Shown here in pieces: positions 25,976 through 38,140 of a stretch of DNA of 64,000 nt; within the stretch, counting starts at the first letter, position 1, and the number at the start of each line of letters is the position of its first letter. Made by a program: the position numbers and the translations under genes. Origin of the DNA: Stomorhina lunata (Eukaryota; Arthropoda; Insecta; Diptera; Rhiniidae). Location: NCBI GenBank assembly GCA_933228675.1, contig OW121743.1:114935781-114999780 (forward strand), written 5' to 3'. The notes beneath the pieces were generated by a model. The model did no database searches and was not told the origin of the DNA. It worked only from the letters and a program-made list of their open reading frames with translations.

Positions 25976-26295
25976 TAAAATTTTTTGCTCGATTTTATGA
26001 AGAATTCTCGAATATATGAGGAAAAATGTAAATCTGACAACACAGACCGTTAGAGCTTTCAAAGCTGTTTAATACAAATGCAAATTTTAATGTATGTACT
26101 TGCTTTTGGACCCAGTCTGTTGTAAAACAAAAGACATATTTTTTATAATACATTTTTCAAATTCATATATTGGTTTCGTAGTAAATAAAGCTTTTTCTAA
26201 GATTTTTCAAAGCAAAGCTAAAATTTCTTTCTTTTACAAAATCTAGTAAAATTAAACTTCAAAGAAGTTAAAGATAAAAGCTAGGATCAAGTGCA

Positions 26296-26350
26296 AATAT
26301 TTTTTCTTTCTGAATAATATTTACATCCCGAAAATTTTGTTATTTTTTGA
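26296..26350 (+). repeat. Second copy of the fold-back centre flank
   Basis: TTTCTTTCTGAATAATA, TTTACATCCC and TTTTGTTATTTTTTGAT match 23661-23712 closely, but without the fold-back arms. Confidence 0.75.
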
Positions 26351-27060
26351 TAAAAACTTCCCCACGATTTGTTTTATTAAAAAAAGTCAAATTTTTTAGA
26401 AAACAGAAAGCTTTTTTATTTAGTAAGAACTCTAATTTTACTAAACATTTTAAAAATTTCATAAAAGATTTAAAGTTTTCGATATAAGAAAAGCTTTTTA
26501 GTAAAATAAAAAAACTATTTATTAATTTTTTAAACAAAAAGCTTTTAAAAGTTCATTCAAGATCTTAAATGGCAATGGAAAATAATTTCGTGGGTCTTAT
26601 AAACGTGTGTGCAAAGCTTTTAAACGTGTGTGCAAAGCTTTTAAAAGAATTTTGATTTTTATCTCAACAACAAATTATTCCGATGGGCTTTAAGTTAAAG
26701 CTTTTAAACTTTTTTTTATTTTATATAATTCTTTTATTTTACTAAAAAGTTTTAGAAATATATAAAACTATAAAATTTTATATATTTTTAAAGCTTTTTA
26801 GTAAAATAAAAGAGCTTGTTCGTTTAAAACAAAAATTTAACACAAATAGACTTCAAAGTTCATTTCAGATAATATCGTTTATTATCTGAAAAAAAAATTC
26901 AAAAAATTGGGTTTTTATCAAAAAAGCTTTCACAAACATTACATAAGTCATATGATTAAAAGGTCACAAAAAATTTACAAATGAGCTTTTTTACTTTGTT
27001 TTAGAAATCAAAAGCTCTTTAAAACTCATTAAAGTTCAATAAATCATTTAAATTAAGTGT

Positions 27061-28073
27061 CAGACTATTGTTCATTCATCTGGGAATTAACTGAATTTAA
27101 AGCAGACAAGAAATTCTGTCACTTTCCGAACGGGAAATGTTATTCAAAACTTAATACTTTCCAACTACTCCCTTAACAATTTTTCATTTCCGTTTTCCTT
27201 AAATTTAAGAAAAAGAAAACCCTTGTTATTTGAAAATATAAAGGAGCAGGTACATATTTATGTTCGTAAAGGAACGAGATCCAGTTAAACGTGTGCTACA
27301 ATTTTGCATACAAACAAAAAAAATTAAATCAAATAATAAACGCAAAATTGAAAACGTGTGTCAATACGGAATTGGAATTGGATAAGGACGAGAGAAGACA
27401 TACAAATCAAATTATTTAACGATTACACAAACACAAGCAAAGGGAATCAAAAATATGTAAAGAGTGAATGACTGAAAGAGTGAGTGTATAAACGCGTGTT
27501 AAATGTCATGCATTAAATGCCGTACAAATGAAATGAATGACGACGGCGTTGGGTGTCGGTCTGTCTGTCTCAGCCTAGACAAAAAATCTGTATTTGAAGT
27601 TTACTTAACGGCAGACACATGACTACTAAAAAGTAAAAAAAAGCTCAGAAAACAAATCCTTTAAAAGTGGGGTAATGTAGAGGTCCTGAATTAAAGCCAC
27701 GTGCACTAGAAATCTTTGCCCAAGCTTATAACCACTTTCTAACAGCCACTAACTCACTTATATTCTCCACAATATCCTTCGTCTGCCATTTGTTTCGAAT
27801 CACTTAACCATTAGTTTTAACTAAAAAACAGAAAATCTCTAACACGCTGCAAAAATTAAAAGAAGACAGGCGTTTCAGATTAGCTTAACATAATTTTTGG
27901 ATTTTATTTCTAGTTTTATTTGAAATGTTTTATTGGTATTTGCTTAAAAATCATCATGAGCTTGTTAAACAATTAGGATGAAAAAAATCATTTTTCAAAA
28001 TTCAAAACTCAACATTTGCTTAGAATTTTTCCCAGACTCTAATACACAAAAAATTTTCTTCATTTCTTTTAAG
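27061..28073. other. Lim1: Unique intronic DNA before the Lim1 exon
   Basis: Slightly less AT-rich than its surroundings. It ends with a TTTTCTTCATTTCTTTTAAG acceptor tract. No LIM-domain coding sequence found. Confidence 0.6.
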
Positions 28074-28267
28074 GTTCTCTAATGGGTTCGGCGAGTGAAG
28101 ATGAAGACGATGATGATGATCCACCACATTTGAGGGGACCCCCTCTGGGTCTGGGTATGTTGGGACCAAATGGTCCAGACTCAGCAGGTGGACCATTGGG
28201 AGCATCAGATATTTCAGTACAAAGCATGAGCACCGACAGCAAAAACACGCATGACGATTCAGATCAG
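28074..28267 (+). CDS. Lim1: Lim1 LIM-homeobox transcription factor, internal exon (acidic linker)
   Basis: This internal exon encodes the linker between the LIM domains and the homeodomain of Lim1 (LHX1/5 class), a nuclear DNA-binding regulator of neural, antennal and leg patterning in flies. It starts after a pyrimidine-rich acceptor ending in AAG and ends CAG before a GTAAAG donor. The first two bases complete a split codon (phase 1 entry), and it leaves in phase 0. The peptide opens SLMGSASEDEDDDDDPPHLR, with an acidic run. A Gly/Pro/Leu stretch follows (residues about 20-43), then a Ser/Thr-rich segment ending THDDSDQ. The match to insect Lim1 is from recognition, not a search. ATG 28082 is an internal Met: the frame is open back to the acceptor and a full Lim1 needs LIM domains upstream. 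No LIM-domain exon (paired Cys/His zinc ligands) was seen in the 28 kb before it. Confidence 0.93.
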
Positions 28268-28475
28268 GTAAAGAAATTCCTATAATCACCTAAAAATCAT
28301 TTTTTGAGCATCATTTTATCTTTTTTTTTATCATATGATTAATGATCATGAGTGAATAATTATCTCTACAAATTTGTAGTTTTGGTTATCAACACATTTT
28401 GTTTTTTTTATCTTGCATCTTGATGTGCTAAATTTTTTCCTTTTTATTTAAAATTTTATTTGATAATTTCCTTAG
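28268..28475 (+). other. Lim1: Short intron between the two Lim1 exons
   Basis: This 208 bp phase 0 intron has donor GTAAAG and acceptor CCTTAG. It is AT-rich, with runs of T. Its small size contrasts with the giant introns on either side. Both coding frames agree across it (SDQ joins GSLD). Confidence 0.92.
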
Positions 28476-28694
28476 GGTTCCTTAGATGGCGATCCTGATG
28501 CGAGAGGTGATTCACAAGCGGAAAACAAAAGTCCTGACGATGCCAACGGCTCAAAGCGAAGGGGGCCTCGTACAACGATTAAGGCGAAACAATTGGAGGT
28601 CTTGAAAACAGCATTTAACCAAACACCGAAACCAACGCGACATATACGCGAACAGCTGGCCAAAGAAACGGGGTTACCCATGAGAGTAATACAG
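28476..28694 (+). CDS. Lim1: Lim1 homeodomain exon (homeodomain positions 1-46)
   Basis: This exon of 73 codons follows a 208 bp intron. It begins [18 protein letters not shown] and carries the homeodomain from exon residue 28. Hallmark residues are in place: Arg at homeodomain position 5 (GPRTT), Leu at 16 (QLEVL) and Phe at 20 (KTAF), then the [10 protein letters not shown] turn and helix 2 characteristic of LHX1/5. [15 protein letters not shown] distinguishes it from Lim3/LHX3, apterous, Lmx1 and Awh. The exon stops after RVIQ, with a strong CAG|GTGAGT donor in phase 0. The intron therefore splits helix 3 between positions 46 and 47, just before the invariant WFQN, a common intron site in homeobox genes. 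The WFQN exon was not found before the window ends, so the next intron exceeds 35 kb. Confidence 0.96.
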
Positions 28695-29099
28695 GTGAGT
28701 TGAAAAAAAAGCTACAAAAAGCTCACTACGGAAATAAAAAGTAACTAGAAAATGTTTTTTACATATAAAGTTATAAGATTTTGAAAGTTCGAAAAGCTTT
28801 TCATTAACTAAGAAATCTCTTGTAAAAGCTTTCATTGAAAGTTGAGCGTTTAAGGAGCTTTCTATAAAAATTTAAGAGAGAGAAAGAAAATTGTATATTA
28901 AAAAAATTTGAACAGCGAAGAGTTTTTTATAAAAACAATTCGCAGTTTTAAGCTTGTTCTCTAGAAAATTTGATAATGGGTAGAGATTACTATTAAAAAG
29001 TTTGTAATGGGAAAAAATTAAGAGAAGTTCCCGAGTATTTTTTTTTTTTTTTTTTTGGAAAAGATATTGACAAAAATATTTTTTTAGTTTTGGAAAAAA

Positions 29100-30345
29100 A
29101 AATTGGAGATGGGAATAGTTTTCTATAGAAAAGTTGGTGATGGGAAGAGTTTTCTATAGAAAAAATGGAGATGGGAAGAGTTTCCTATAGAAAAGTTGGA
29201 GATGGGAAGAGTTTTCTCTAGAAAAGTTGGAAATGGGAAGAGTTTTCTATACAAAAGTTGGAGATGGAAAGAGTTTTCCATAGAAAACTTGAAGATAGCA
29301 AGAGTTTTCTATCAAAAAGTTGGAGATGGGAAGAGTTTTCTATAGAAAAGTTGGAGATAGGAAGAGTTTCTATATACAAAAGTTGGAGATGGAAAGAGTT
29401 TTCCATAGAAAACTTGAAGATAGGAAGAGTTTTCTATCAAAAAGTTTGAGATGGCAAGAGTTTTCTATAGAAAAGTTGTTACTGTCAGAAGTTTTTTATA
29501 GAAAAGTTGTCACTGTGATAAGTTTTCTATAGAAAAGTTGTTACTGTGATAAGTTTTCTATAGAAAAGTTGTCACTGTGATAAGTTTTCTATAGAAAAGT
29601 TGTCACTGTGATAAGTTTTCTATAGAAAAGTTGTCACTGTGGTAAGTTTTCTATAGAAAAGTTTTCACTGTGATAAGTTTTCTATAGAAAAGTTGTCACT
29701 GTGATAAGTTTTCTATAGAAAAGTTGTCACTGTGATAAGTTTTCTATAGAAAAGTTGTCACTGTGATAAGTTTTCTATAGAAAAGTTGTCACTGTGATAA
29801 GTTTTCTATAGAAAAGTTGTCACTGTGATAAGTTTTCTATAGAAAAGTTGTCACTGTGATAAGTTTTCTATAGAAAAGTTGTCACTGTGATAAGTTTTCT
29901 ATAGAAAAGTTGTCACTGTGATAAGTTTTCTATAGAAAAGTTGTCACTGTGATAAGTTTTCTATAGAAAAGTTGTCACTGTGATAAGTTTTCTATAGAAA
30001 AGTTGTCACTGTGATAAGTTTTCTATAGAAAAGTTGTCACTGTGATAAGTTTTCTATAGAAAAGTTGTCACTGTGATAAGTTTTCTATAGAAAAGTTGTC
30101 ACTGTGATAAGTTTTCTATAGAAAAGTTGTCACTGTGATAAGTTTTCTATAGAAAAGTTGTCACTGTGATAAGTTTTCTTTAGAAAATTTGTCACTGTGA
30201 TAAGTTTTCTTTAGAAAATTTGTCACTGTGATAAGTTTTCTTTAGAAAAATTGTCACTGTGATAAGTTCACTTTAGAAAAATTGTCACTGTGATAAGTTC
30301 ACTTTAGAAAATTTGTCCTTATTATAAGTTGTCTTTGCAAAAGTT
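29100..30345. repeat. 31-bp tandem array E1 (TTTTCTATAGAAAA core)
   Basis: About forty units of 31 bp (29520/29551). From 29100 to about 29465 units read GGAGATGGGAAGAG plus the core. From about 29470 they read TCACTGTGATAAG plus the core. The core TTTTCTATAGAAAAGTT and the 31-bp phase continue across the switch. The last units carry CTTTAGAAAA. Confidence 0.95.
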
Positions 30346-31724
30346 TTTTTATTTCCTGAAATACGATTTTAAAAAGCTTTTAATTATTTGTCTTTTCATA
30401 TAAAGCTTTCAATAGAGCTTGTAGGCCTCAATAAGTCTCATTTAAAGGCTGGCGGAAAATTTATTGACGATCACACTTCAGCAACGACAATTGACACCTT
30501 AAAAGCTTGAAGGAATATCAACAATTTTCACATAAACACACACAAACTTAAAAGCCTATATACAATTACTTATACATGCATAAGTATGTCGCAACAATCG
30601 GTGGCAATATTATTAAACTGTTGAAAGAGTAAATAAAAGCCGACGGCTAAATTTGACACCAAGAATAACGCGAAATTTAACATACACACATTTATATGAA
30701 ATTTATACAAACATAAATACATATAAAGTCGATGAAAGCTTTAATGACTAAATCTTAAGTTAAAGTTTAAAATTTAATTTCAAAGGACTAATTTTAAATT
30801 ATTAATGTTTTACTTAAAAAAATTTAAGAAAAACTCTTAAATTTTTAGAAAGATTTTAATGATTTCTTTCACAATTTTGGAAAATTATAGTTTATTTTTG
30901 CTTTCTTCCTTATTTACTCGAAATCCAGCTTCAATCAAAAGAAAATTTATATTTTTGGATTTTATGGTCAATTGTCACGTTCCAGCATTCACTGGTTTTA
31001 AGAAAATAAGCAAAAATTGCTAAAACAAAAAATTCAACATAATGAAAATTGTTCAAGTACCAACCAGAGCAGCAGCGGCAGCAGCACCAACGAAATCATG
31101 GCTGCAAGTAGTCAACTCATCAAAATCATCGACATCAGCGTCATTCTACTCCCGTGTTTGGCTTGTTTACCTTTAATGTTGAAATATAACCATCATGCCA
31201 CATGTTGCAATGTCTATACAAATGTTCCTTTTCGCCAGCTTATGATCCAATTATATTTTTTCCACTTAAATACTTTTTTTAGTTTTTTAATTTTTATTTT
31301 AGTTTCATCTCTTATTTGGAGCAATTTCCATTAGATGGCCAATACCATCAGCTTGTGGCTTGATAACGTGTTATGGCCGTTGTTTCCTTTCATTCATTTT
31401 CATTCTATCTTTTTTTCTTTGCATTTAACTTTCAGTTGTTTTCTTTAAAAATTTAATACATTTTATCAAATTATTTTGAGAAAATTTTAAAGATTGCCCA
31501 TGTTTATCTAAAGTGTGTTGATCTCAAGACACGTGATTGGGGCGTAATTTAATCTAAAAGCTTAAAACTTGAGTAACAAGCGGAAGTGGTTTATGATTAA
31601 ATTAAGCTTAACATTTTGAGCAATTAGTGGAAGCTTCTTGATATGACTAAATTATGGAAGATAGTGAATTTTATGCTAACAAAAAACAATTAGAAGAGCT
31701 TTCTAGAGACATTCTGACACTGAG
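30346..31724. other. Unique intronic DNA
   Basis: Includes a short CAGCAGCGGCAGCAGC stretch (31068-31090). The 105-codon ORF at 31017-31334 is hydrophobic and low-complexity at its end, with no recognisable domain; not called as a gene. Confidence 0.6.
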
Positions 31725-32880
31725 AAAAGCTTTTTGTAGAAAAATTGACTATAGTGATAGTTTTTATAAAAAAATTGGTGATCTTTAAAGTTTTTTATAA
31801 AATACTTAAGGATGGGAAGAATTTCTATAGAAAACTTCCCAATTTCTATAGAAATTTTGGTGATAGGAAGAGTTTTCTATAAAAAAGTTGGTGATGGGAA
31901 GAGTTTTTTCTAGAAAAGTTGTTCATAGGAAGAGTTTTCTATAGAAAAGTTGGTGATAGGAATAGTTTTCTATAGAAAAGTTGGTGATAGGAAGAGTTTT
32001 CTATAGAAAAAAAGGTGATAGGAAGAGTTTTCTATAGAAAAGTTGGTGATAGGAAGAGTTTTCTATAGAAAAGTTGGTGATAGGAAGAGTTTTCTAAGAA
32101 AAGTTGGTGAAAGGAAGAGTTTTCTATAAAAAAGTTGGTGAAAGGAAGAGTTTTCTATAGAAAAGTTGGTGATAGGAAGAGTTTTATATAGAAAAGTTGG
32201 TGATAGGGAGAGTCTTCTATAGAAAAGTTGGTGATAGGAAGAGTTTTCTATAGAAAAGTTGGTGATAGGAAGAGTTTTCTATATAAAAGTTGATGTTTTT
32301 TATAGAAAAGTTTTTGATAGGAAGCGTTTTCTAAAGAAAAGTTGGTGATAGGAAGAGTTTTCTATAGAAAAGTTGGTGATAGGAAGAATTTTCTATAGAA
32401 AAGTTGGTGATAGGAAGAGTTTCTATAGAAAAGTTGGTGATAGGCAGAGTTTTCTATAGAAACGTTGGTGATAGGAAGAGTTTTCTATAGAAAAGTTGAT
32501 GTTTTCTATAGAAAAGTTGGTTATAGGAAGAGTTTTATATAGAAAAGTTGGTCATAGGGAGAGTTTCCTATAGAAAAGTTGGTGATAGGAAGAGTTTTCT
32601 ATAGAAAAGTTGTTGATAGAAAGAGTTTTCTAAAGAAAAGTTGTTGATAGGAAGAGTTTTCTATAGAAAAGCTGTTGATAGGAATAGTTTTCTATAGAAA
32701 AGTTGTTGATACGAAGAATTTTCTGTAGAAAAGTTGTTCATAGGAAGAGTTTTCTATAGAAAAGTTGTTGATATGAAGTGTTTTCTATAGAAAAGTTAGG
32801 GTTAGGAAGAGTTTCCTACATAAAATAATGTAATGGAAAAAAGTTTTTTATAGAAAAATTGGCTATGCTTTTTTTATAGA
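31725..32880. repeat. 31-bp tandem array E2
   Basis: About thirty-five diverged units, GGTGATAGGAAGAG plus TTTTCTATAGAAAAGTT, period 31 bp. Shortened units (GATGTTTTCTATAG) occur near 32292 and 32500. Same core as E1 and E3. Confidence 0.94.
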
Positions 32881-34454
32881 AAATATGGTGATGTTGAGGA
32901 AGATGGTGATGGAAAGTGCTTTTGATGATAATTTTATTGAAAGCAAAAGTTTGTTTTAAAGTAAAGCTTATAATTGTTAAAACACCTGTGAGTCGTGTTA
33001 AACAGATAAAAATCAAACCAACTTTTAATTAATTAAAAATCGTTTTTAGATCAGATTTCCGCTTGACTTCGGTTTTTAATCATTAAAACCTTAAAATTCA
33101 AAATCCTCTATTTAAAATTCAGATTTTATTGGTTAAGCTCTTCTGTTTTTTATAGCCAAAACATTTCACAAAATAAACTTAATATTTTATGTACAATAAC
33201 TTTCCAACGTCTAGAGTAGGCGTTTCCGTATTTAATATCTTTTTAAAAGATTTATTTATTTTTTCTTATCGTTCACAAACGAAATACCTAATGATGATTT
33301 TGTCTTCTTCATCAATTATGCAAAAGAAGCCAAAAATAAAAACATTCAATTGAATTTAAAGCTCTAGTTAGTTCACAATCTGAGACTGAGACAACTTCCG
33401 TTTTAGAGCAAAAAAAATTAAAAAGGTTTGTTTTCAAAATAACCATTCAAGCATTTCGAAAAAAAGTCTTTTAAGTTTAAGTCTAACTTGTCTAAGCACC
33501 AGCTTTATAGCTTTCAAATTCTTATGAATATTTATTTATTTTTTGTTCTGTCTTAAAATTGATGAAAGTTTTTGAAAAGATGCAGAAGAGTTAGGGTTAG
33601 CAACATTAACTACTTTAAGTTGAAAAATAATAAAAATATTGTTTCATTTGAGTCTTAACGATTTATGTGTTTTTTATGCAGATAAATAAATATTCAGCAG
33701 AAAAATATCAGGAGAAAGAACTACTTCGAAATAGCTACTCTATCAAGCCCTGCAGTTAAAAGAACAAAAATTATCCCGTTTCACTCGCCAAAGCTTCTAA
33801 CTGAACATAATAACCTAAGCCACTTTTTGCGCTACAGAGAGTTAGTAAAGTGTACTTAAAGAAATTTTGTTATCATCTCAAGGCTTTAAAATTTAAACAG
33901 TATTAACTTGAATTCAAAACATTTATCTTAAGTTCTATCAATCTTCGATTTAACCTCAACTTACCCTCCTTTTAATGTTCCAATTCTTTCCAACACACCA
34001 CTAAACTCCCTCCTAGTGGTTCTTAAAGTAACCCCTTTTCAAACTGCTGGGTTTATTTACCAAAATCTCGTTACCTCTTCCCATTTTTTAGTATTTTTGT
34101 GTGAATTTTTGTTTATTATTCTTGTTATTGGTTTGTTTTTAGATGTCGAAAAATTATTCTTATTTGACTGTAACTGACAACTCCAGCCACATTTGTCAGT
34201 TACGGTTGACCACAGCCACTGAGTTTATACTCATGTGGTATTAAATGTTTTCTTATTTTTCTTTGTTTTTTTTTTTTAAATGTAAACGTCTATTTGGCTG
34301 ATGGTTAATGGTTGCCATTCATTCATACGGGCTGATAAATTTTATATTTTCAAATTTTTCTGGTTAAGGTTCAATGATTTTTTCAGGCTGAAACTAAAAG
34401 TTTTTTATTACTAAAAAAGAGAATTATAAAAAATGGTTGCGAATACTGTGAAAT
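32881..34454. other. Unique AT-rich intronic DNA
   Basis: No gene, RNA gene or array recognised. The 66-codon minus ORF at 32816-33016 overlaps array DNA and looks spurious. Confidence 0.6.
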
Positions 34455-35530
34455 ATAGAAAATGGAAAGAGTTTTCTATAGAAAAGTTGAGGACGGGAAG
34501 AGTTTCCTATGGAAAAGTTGAGGATGGGAAGAGTTTTCTTTAGAAAACTTGAGGATGGGAAGAGTTTTTTATAGACAAGTTGAGGATGGGAAGAGTTTTC
34601 TACAGAAAAGTTTATGACAGGTAGAGTTTTCTATAGAAAAGTTGAGGATGGGAAGAGTTTTTTATAGAAAAGTTGATGATAGGAAGAGTTTTCTATAGAA
34701 AAGTTGAGGATGGGAAGAGTTTTCTATAGAAAATTTGAGGATGGGAAGAGTTTTCTATAGAAAAATTGAGTTTTCTATAAAAAAGTTGAGGATAGGAAGA
34801 GTTTTCTTTAGAAATATTGAGGATGAGAAAAGTTTTCTATTCCAAATTTGAGGATGGGAAGAGTTTTCTATAGGAAAGTTGAGGATGGGAGAAGTTTTCT
34901 ATAAAAAAGTTGAGGATGGAAAAAATTTTCTATAGAAAATTTGAGGATGGGAAGAGTTTTCTTTAGAAAAGTTAAGGATAGGAAGATTTTTGTTATTGAA
35001 AAGTTGAGGATGTGAAGATTTTTCTTTAGAAAAGTTGAGGATGGGAAGAGTTTTCTATAGAAAAGTTGAGGATGAAAAGAGTTTTCTATAGAAAAGTTGA
35101 GGATGGGAATAGCTTTGTGTAGAAAAGTTGAGGATGGGAAGAGTTTTCTTTAGAAAACTTGAGGATGGGAAGAGTTTTTTATAGAAAAGTTGAGGATGGG
35201 AAGAGTTTTCTACAGAAAAGTGTATGACAGGTAGAGTTTTCTATAGAAAAGTTGAGGATGGGAAGAGTTTTTTATAGAAAAGTTGATGATAGGAAGAGTT
35301 TTCTTTAGAAAAGTTAATTATAGGAAGAGTTTTCCATAGAAATGTCTATGATAAGAAGAATTTTCTATACAAAAGTTTGTGATAGGAGAAGTTTTTAAGA
35401 GAAAAGTTTATGATATGAAGAGTTTTCTATAGAAAAGTTGATGATAGGAAGAGTTTTCTATAGAAAAGTTTGTGATAGGAAGAGTTTTCTAAAGAAAAAT
35501 TTGTGACAGGGAGAGTTTTCTATAGAAATC
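34455..35530. repeat. 31-bp tandem array E3
   Basis: About thirty-five units, GAGGATGGGAAGAG plus TTTTCTATAGAAAAGTT, period 31 bp. Part of it is itself duplicated: the succession TTTAGAAAACTT, TTTTTTATAGA, TACAGAAAAGT, ATGACAGGTAGAG at 34541-34690 recurs at 35146-35300. Confidence 0.94.
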
Positions 35531-37149
35531 TGCTCTCATCGCTGGTTCTTCAGGCTTATTTGAATCATAACAAAACCCTTAGCTTATCAATATGAAACAA
35601 CAATTTTTACTATATAACGGCCATGAAAACTGCCATTAATCCATCAAGCATAAAATTTGAGCCTAAACGATACAGAAACAACCAACAATAGTTCAGGGTT
35701 GACCACAGTAAATGCCATCGGTAGAGAAAAGCCTCCAACATGAAATGTGGATTCAGTCAAATACACACAGAAATTAAAATTAAAAAAAAATAAAAGAAAA
35801 TGGAAAAATTCACTGGATATAGAAAACAAAACAAATTATTTAACCCAAATCCTAAAACGAAAATAAAACAAGATTTTTTGTGACAAGTGATCCAACACAT
35901 TGGGTAAAAATAAGACAATTTAATCCAAAAGATACGATGAAGAAAAGACGAACAAATATACATATACACTTCAAATGTTTGAGCACTCGAAACCTCACCC
36001 ACATTCGAAACCTCATCATTATTATCATCATCATCATTAACAAACAATTCGAAAAATATGTCTTAGCATTAACCAAAAGAAAAAAATGGATTCCATGAAT
36101 TATTTGATGTGGAATCGAATCTTCACAAAAATTGGTCATACGTTTATCAATAATATTTTCAGAAAAAAAAAGAAAACCAAAAATACAGGAGCGGCAATAT
36201 TTAAACACTTAAAAGATAGAAACAGAATGAAAATAACTCAAATGAATGATATTTTTATTATTGTCATTCGATACACTTGTAGCTCTCGATGAATTTTTTT
36301 TAGTGAAACAAATTCATTTTGACAGCTAAAGTGACAGCAGAAATACACACGTTACTTTATAGCTTAAGAAAGGGGCTCTGAGTTGAAAGGGATTTTCAGA
36401 ACATCTGTAGTTTGTGACACATACTCAACACCTTTTTTCTTTTCCAATTTACTTGTAGGGCAGGCACTACTTAAGTTATATTCGTATGTCTTAAGTTTTT
36501 GAACTTAGCCGAAAAGTAGCTAAAGAAACAACAACAAATTCATAATTTAAGTATGAGTAAATGAGTAAATAAAGACATCATCATTGTCATCTCTAAACGG
36601 GGGGATAATGACAGATTGTTGACACTTTTCGGTTTTATGAGTAAGAGCAGCAAAAGAGAGCATTCTTAGCAATGCCATGTTTTCTTTTTATTTCTAAAGA
36701 ATTTTAATACTTTTTTAAACTCTTTACTTAACTTTGGTAGGTTTTGTACTTCATGGACTCCTAAAAGTACCGCCGCCTTTTTTCTTTTAGATCTGAGTGT
36801 AAAATGTTGCTTTTAATATTTTTTTAATCGCCTCTTTTAAGGGCTAAATGTCAGCTTTACATGTGATAAAAAAAATATGTTGTAGTATTAACGATTTTTT
36901 CGGGGTTTAAGTTAACTGAGCTGTACAATATTTATTTGAAAATGTCTTGCCAAAAGGAAGCTACAATGTTAAGGGATTAGAGATCAGAGACTTATTTTAT
37001 AACTTTAAAAATTTTTTTTTATAAAAACAAAAAAAAATTCTAAAAGATGTCAATGAAAACAATAATTGCATTAATAAACATGTTTATTATTCGTAAAAGT
37101 GGAAAAAATTGCCGATACTGTTTTTTTAATATTTATTTTGGGTATTAAA
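35531..37149. other. Unique intronic DNA
   Basis: Contains a short ATT/ATC run at 36015-36040 that opens several small overlapping ORFs. None has a recognisable domain. No gene supported. Confidence 0.6.
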
Positions 37150-38140
37150 AGCTGCAGGTTTAAAGTTTAATATTTATTTATATTCGAATTTGAACTACTT
37201 ATATTAAAGCTCACAAAAAGCTTTACATTTTCGCATTTGAATTTCTTATAGTTTTTATTTGGAATATTTTACATTGAAGTGTTTTATAAGAGGTTATCAT
37301 AACTTTTATGACAAAGCTCACAAAAAAGCTTAACGTTTTTGAATTTTCCTTTCCTATACATTTCACTTTTATAATGACAACGCTCTTGCATTAAAGCTCA
37401 CAAAAAAGCTTTATAATACTTTTAGTTTTTTAATATTTTACTATAATGACAACGCTTTTATATTAAAGCTCACAAAATAGCTTTATGTTTTCGCATTTTC
37501 CTTTCTTATAATTTTTATTTCTAAATATTTTACTTTAAAGTCTTAAATAAAAGCTAATTATACTCGTAATTATCATGACAACGCTTTTGTATTAAAGCTC
37601 GCAAAAAAGTTTTAAATTTTTTAATTTTTCTTTCATATACTTTTTATTTTTTAAATATTTTACTATCATGACGTTTATATAAAAGCTCGCAAAAAAACTT
37701 TACTTTTTCGCATTTCTCTTTCTTAAAATATCATTTCGAAATATTTTACCTTAAAGTGTTTCCTATACATTTTACTTTTTAATATTTTACTATAATGACG
37801 ACGCTTTTGTATTAAAGCTCGCAAAAGAGCTTTTGTATTAAAGCTCACAACAACGCTTTTGTATTAAAGCTCACAAAAACGCTTTTGTATTATTTATTGT
37901 TTTCGTATTTTCCTTTCTTATAATTTTCATTTGTAAATATTTTTCTTTGAAGTCTTAAATGAAAGCTACTTATATTTATCATGACATTGCTTTTGCTTTA
38001 AAGCTCGCAAAAAAGCTTAAAATTTTTGAATTTTCCTTTCTTATACTTTTCATTTTTATAATATTTTACTATCGGATTATTTTTTCTTATAATTTTAACT
38101 TCTAAATATTTTACTTTAAAGCCTTTTATAAAAGCTTTAA
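37150..38140. repeat. Degenerate ~110 bp tandem repeat
   Basis: A block of GCTTTTGTATTAAAGCTC, ACAAAAAAGCTTTA, TTTTCGCATTTTCCTTTCTT, TTTTTATTT and AATATTTTACTTTAAAG recurs in the same order near 37205, 37315, 37395, 37465, 37585, 37685, 37805 and 37995, with indels. Confidence 0.8.

Larger units (their letters stand above)
25000..27060. other. AAAAGCTTTT-rich intronic DNA
   Basis: Very frequent AAGCTT palindromes within A/T runs (for example 25190, 25290, 26470, 26540, 26620-26640, 26690, 26790). There is also a 19-bp direct repeat (AAACGTGTGTGCAAAGCTTTT type) at 26602-26641. It includes one copy of a dispersed element (25835-25975) and a copy of the fold-back centre flank (26296-26350). Confidence 0.7.

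Noticed and set aside
1..28073. Search for Lim1 LIM-domain exons
   Set aside because: No stretch with the spaced Cys/His ligands and splice sites was found by reading; they are assumed to lie further upstream.
28020..28289. Minus-strand 89-codon ORF over the linker exon
   Set aside because: Shadow of the + strand Lim1 exon.
28472..28681. Minus-strand ORF over the homeodomain exon
   Set aside because: Shadow of the Lim1 exon, which has clear splice sites and a homeodomain on the + strand.
29218..29532. Overlapping ORFs with ENSSHLQL or KSFLSKSW repeats
   Set aside because: Produced by the 31-bp array; no independent support.
31017..31334. 105-codon ORF with a Ser/Asn-rich start
   Set aside because: CAG microsatellite followed by T-rich sequence; no domain.
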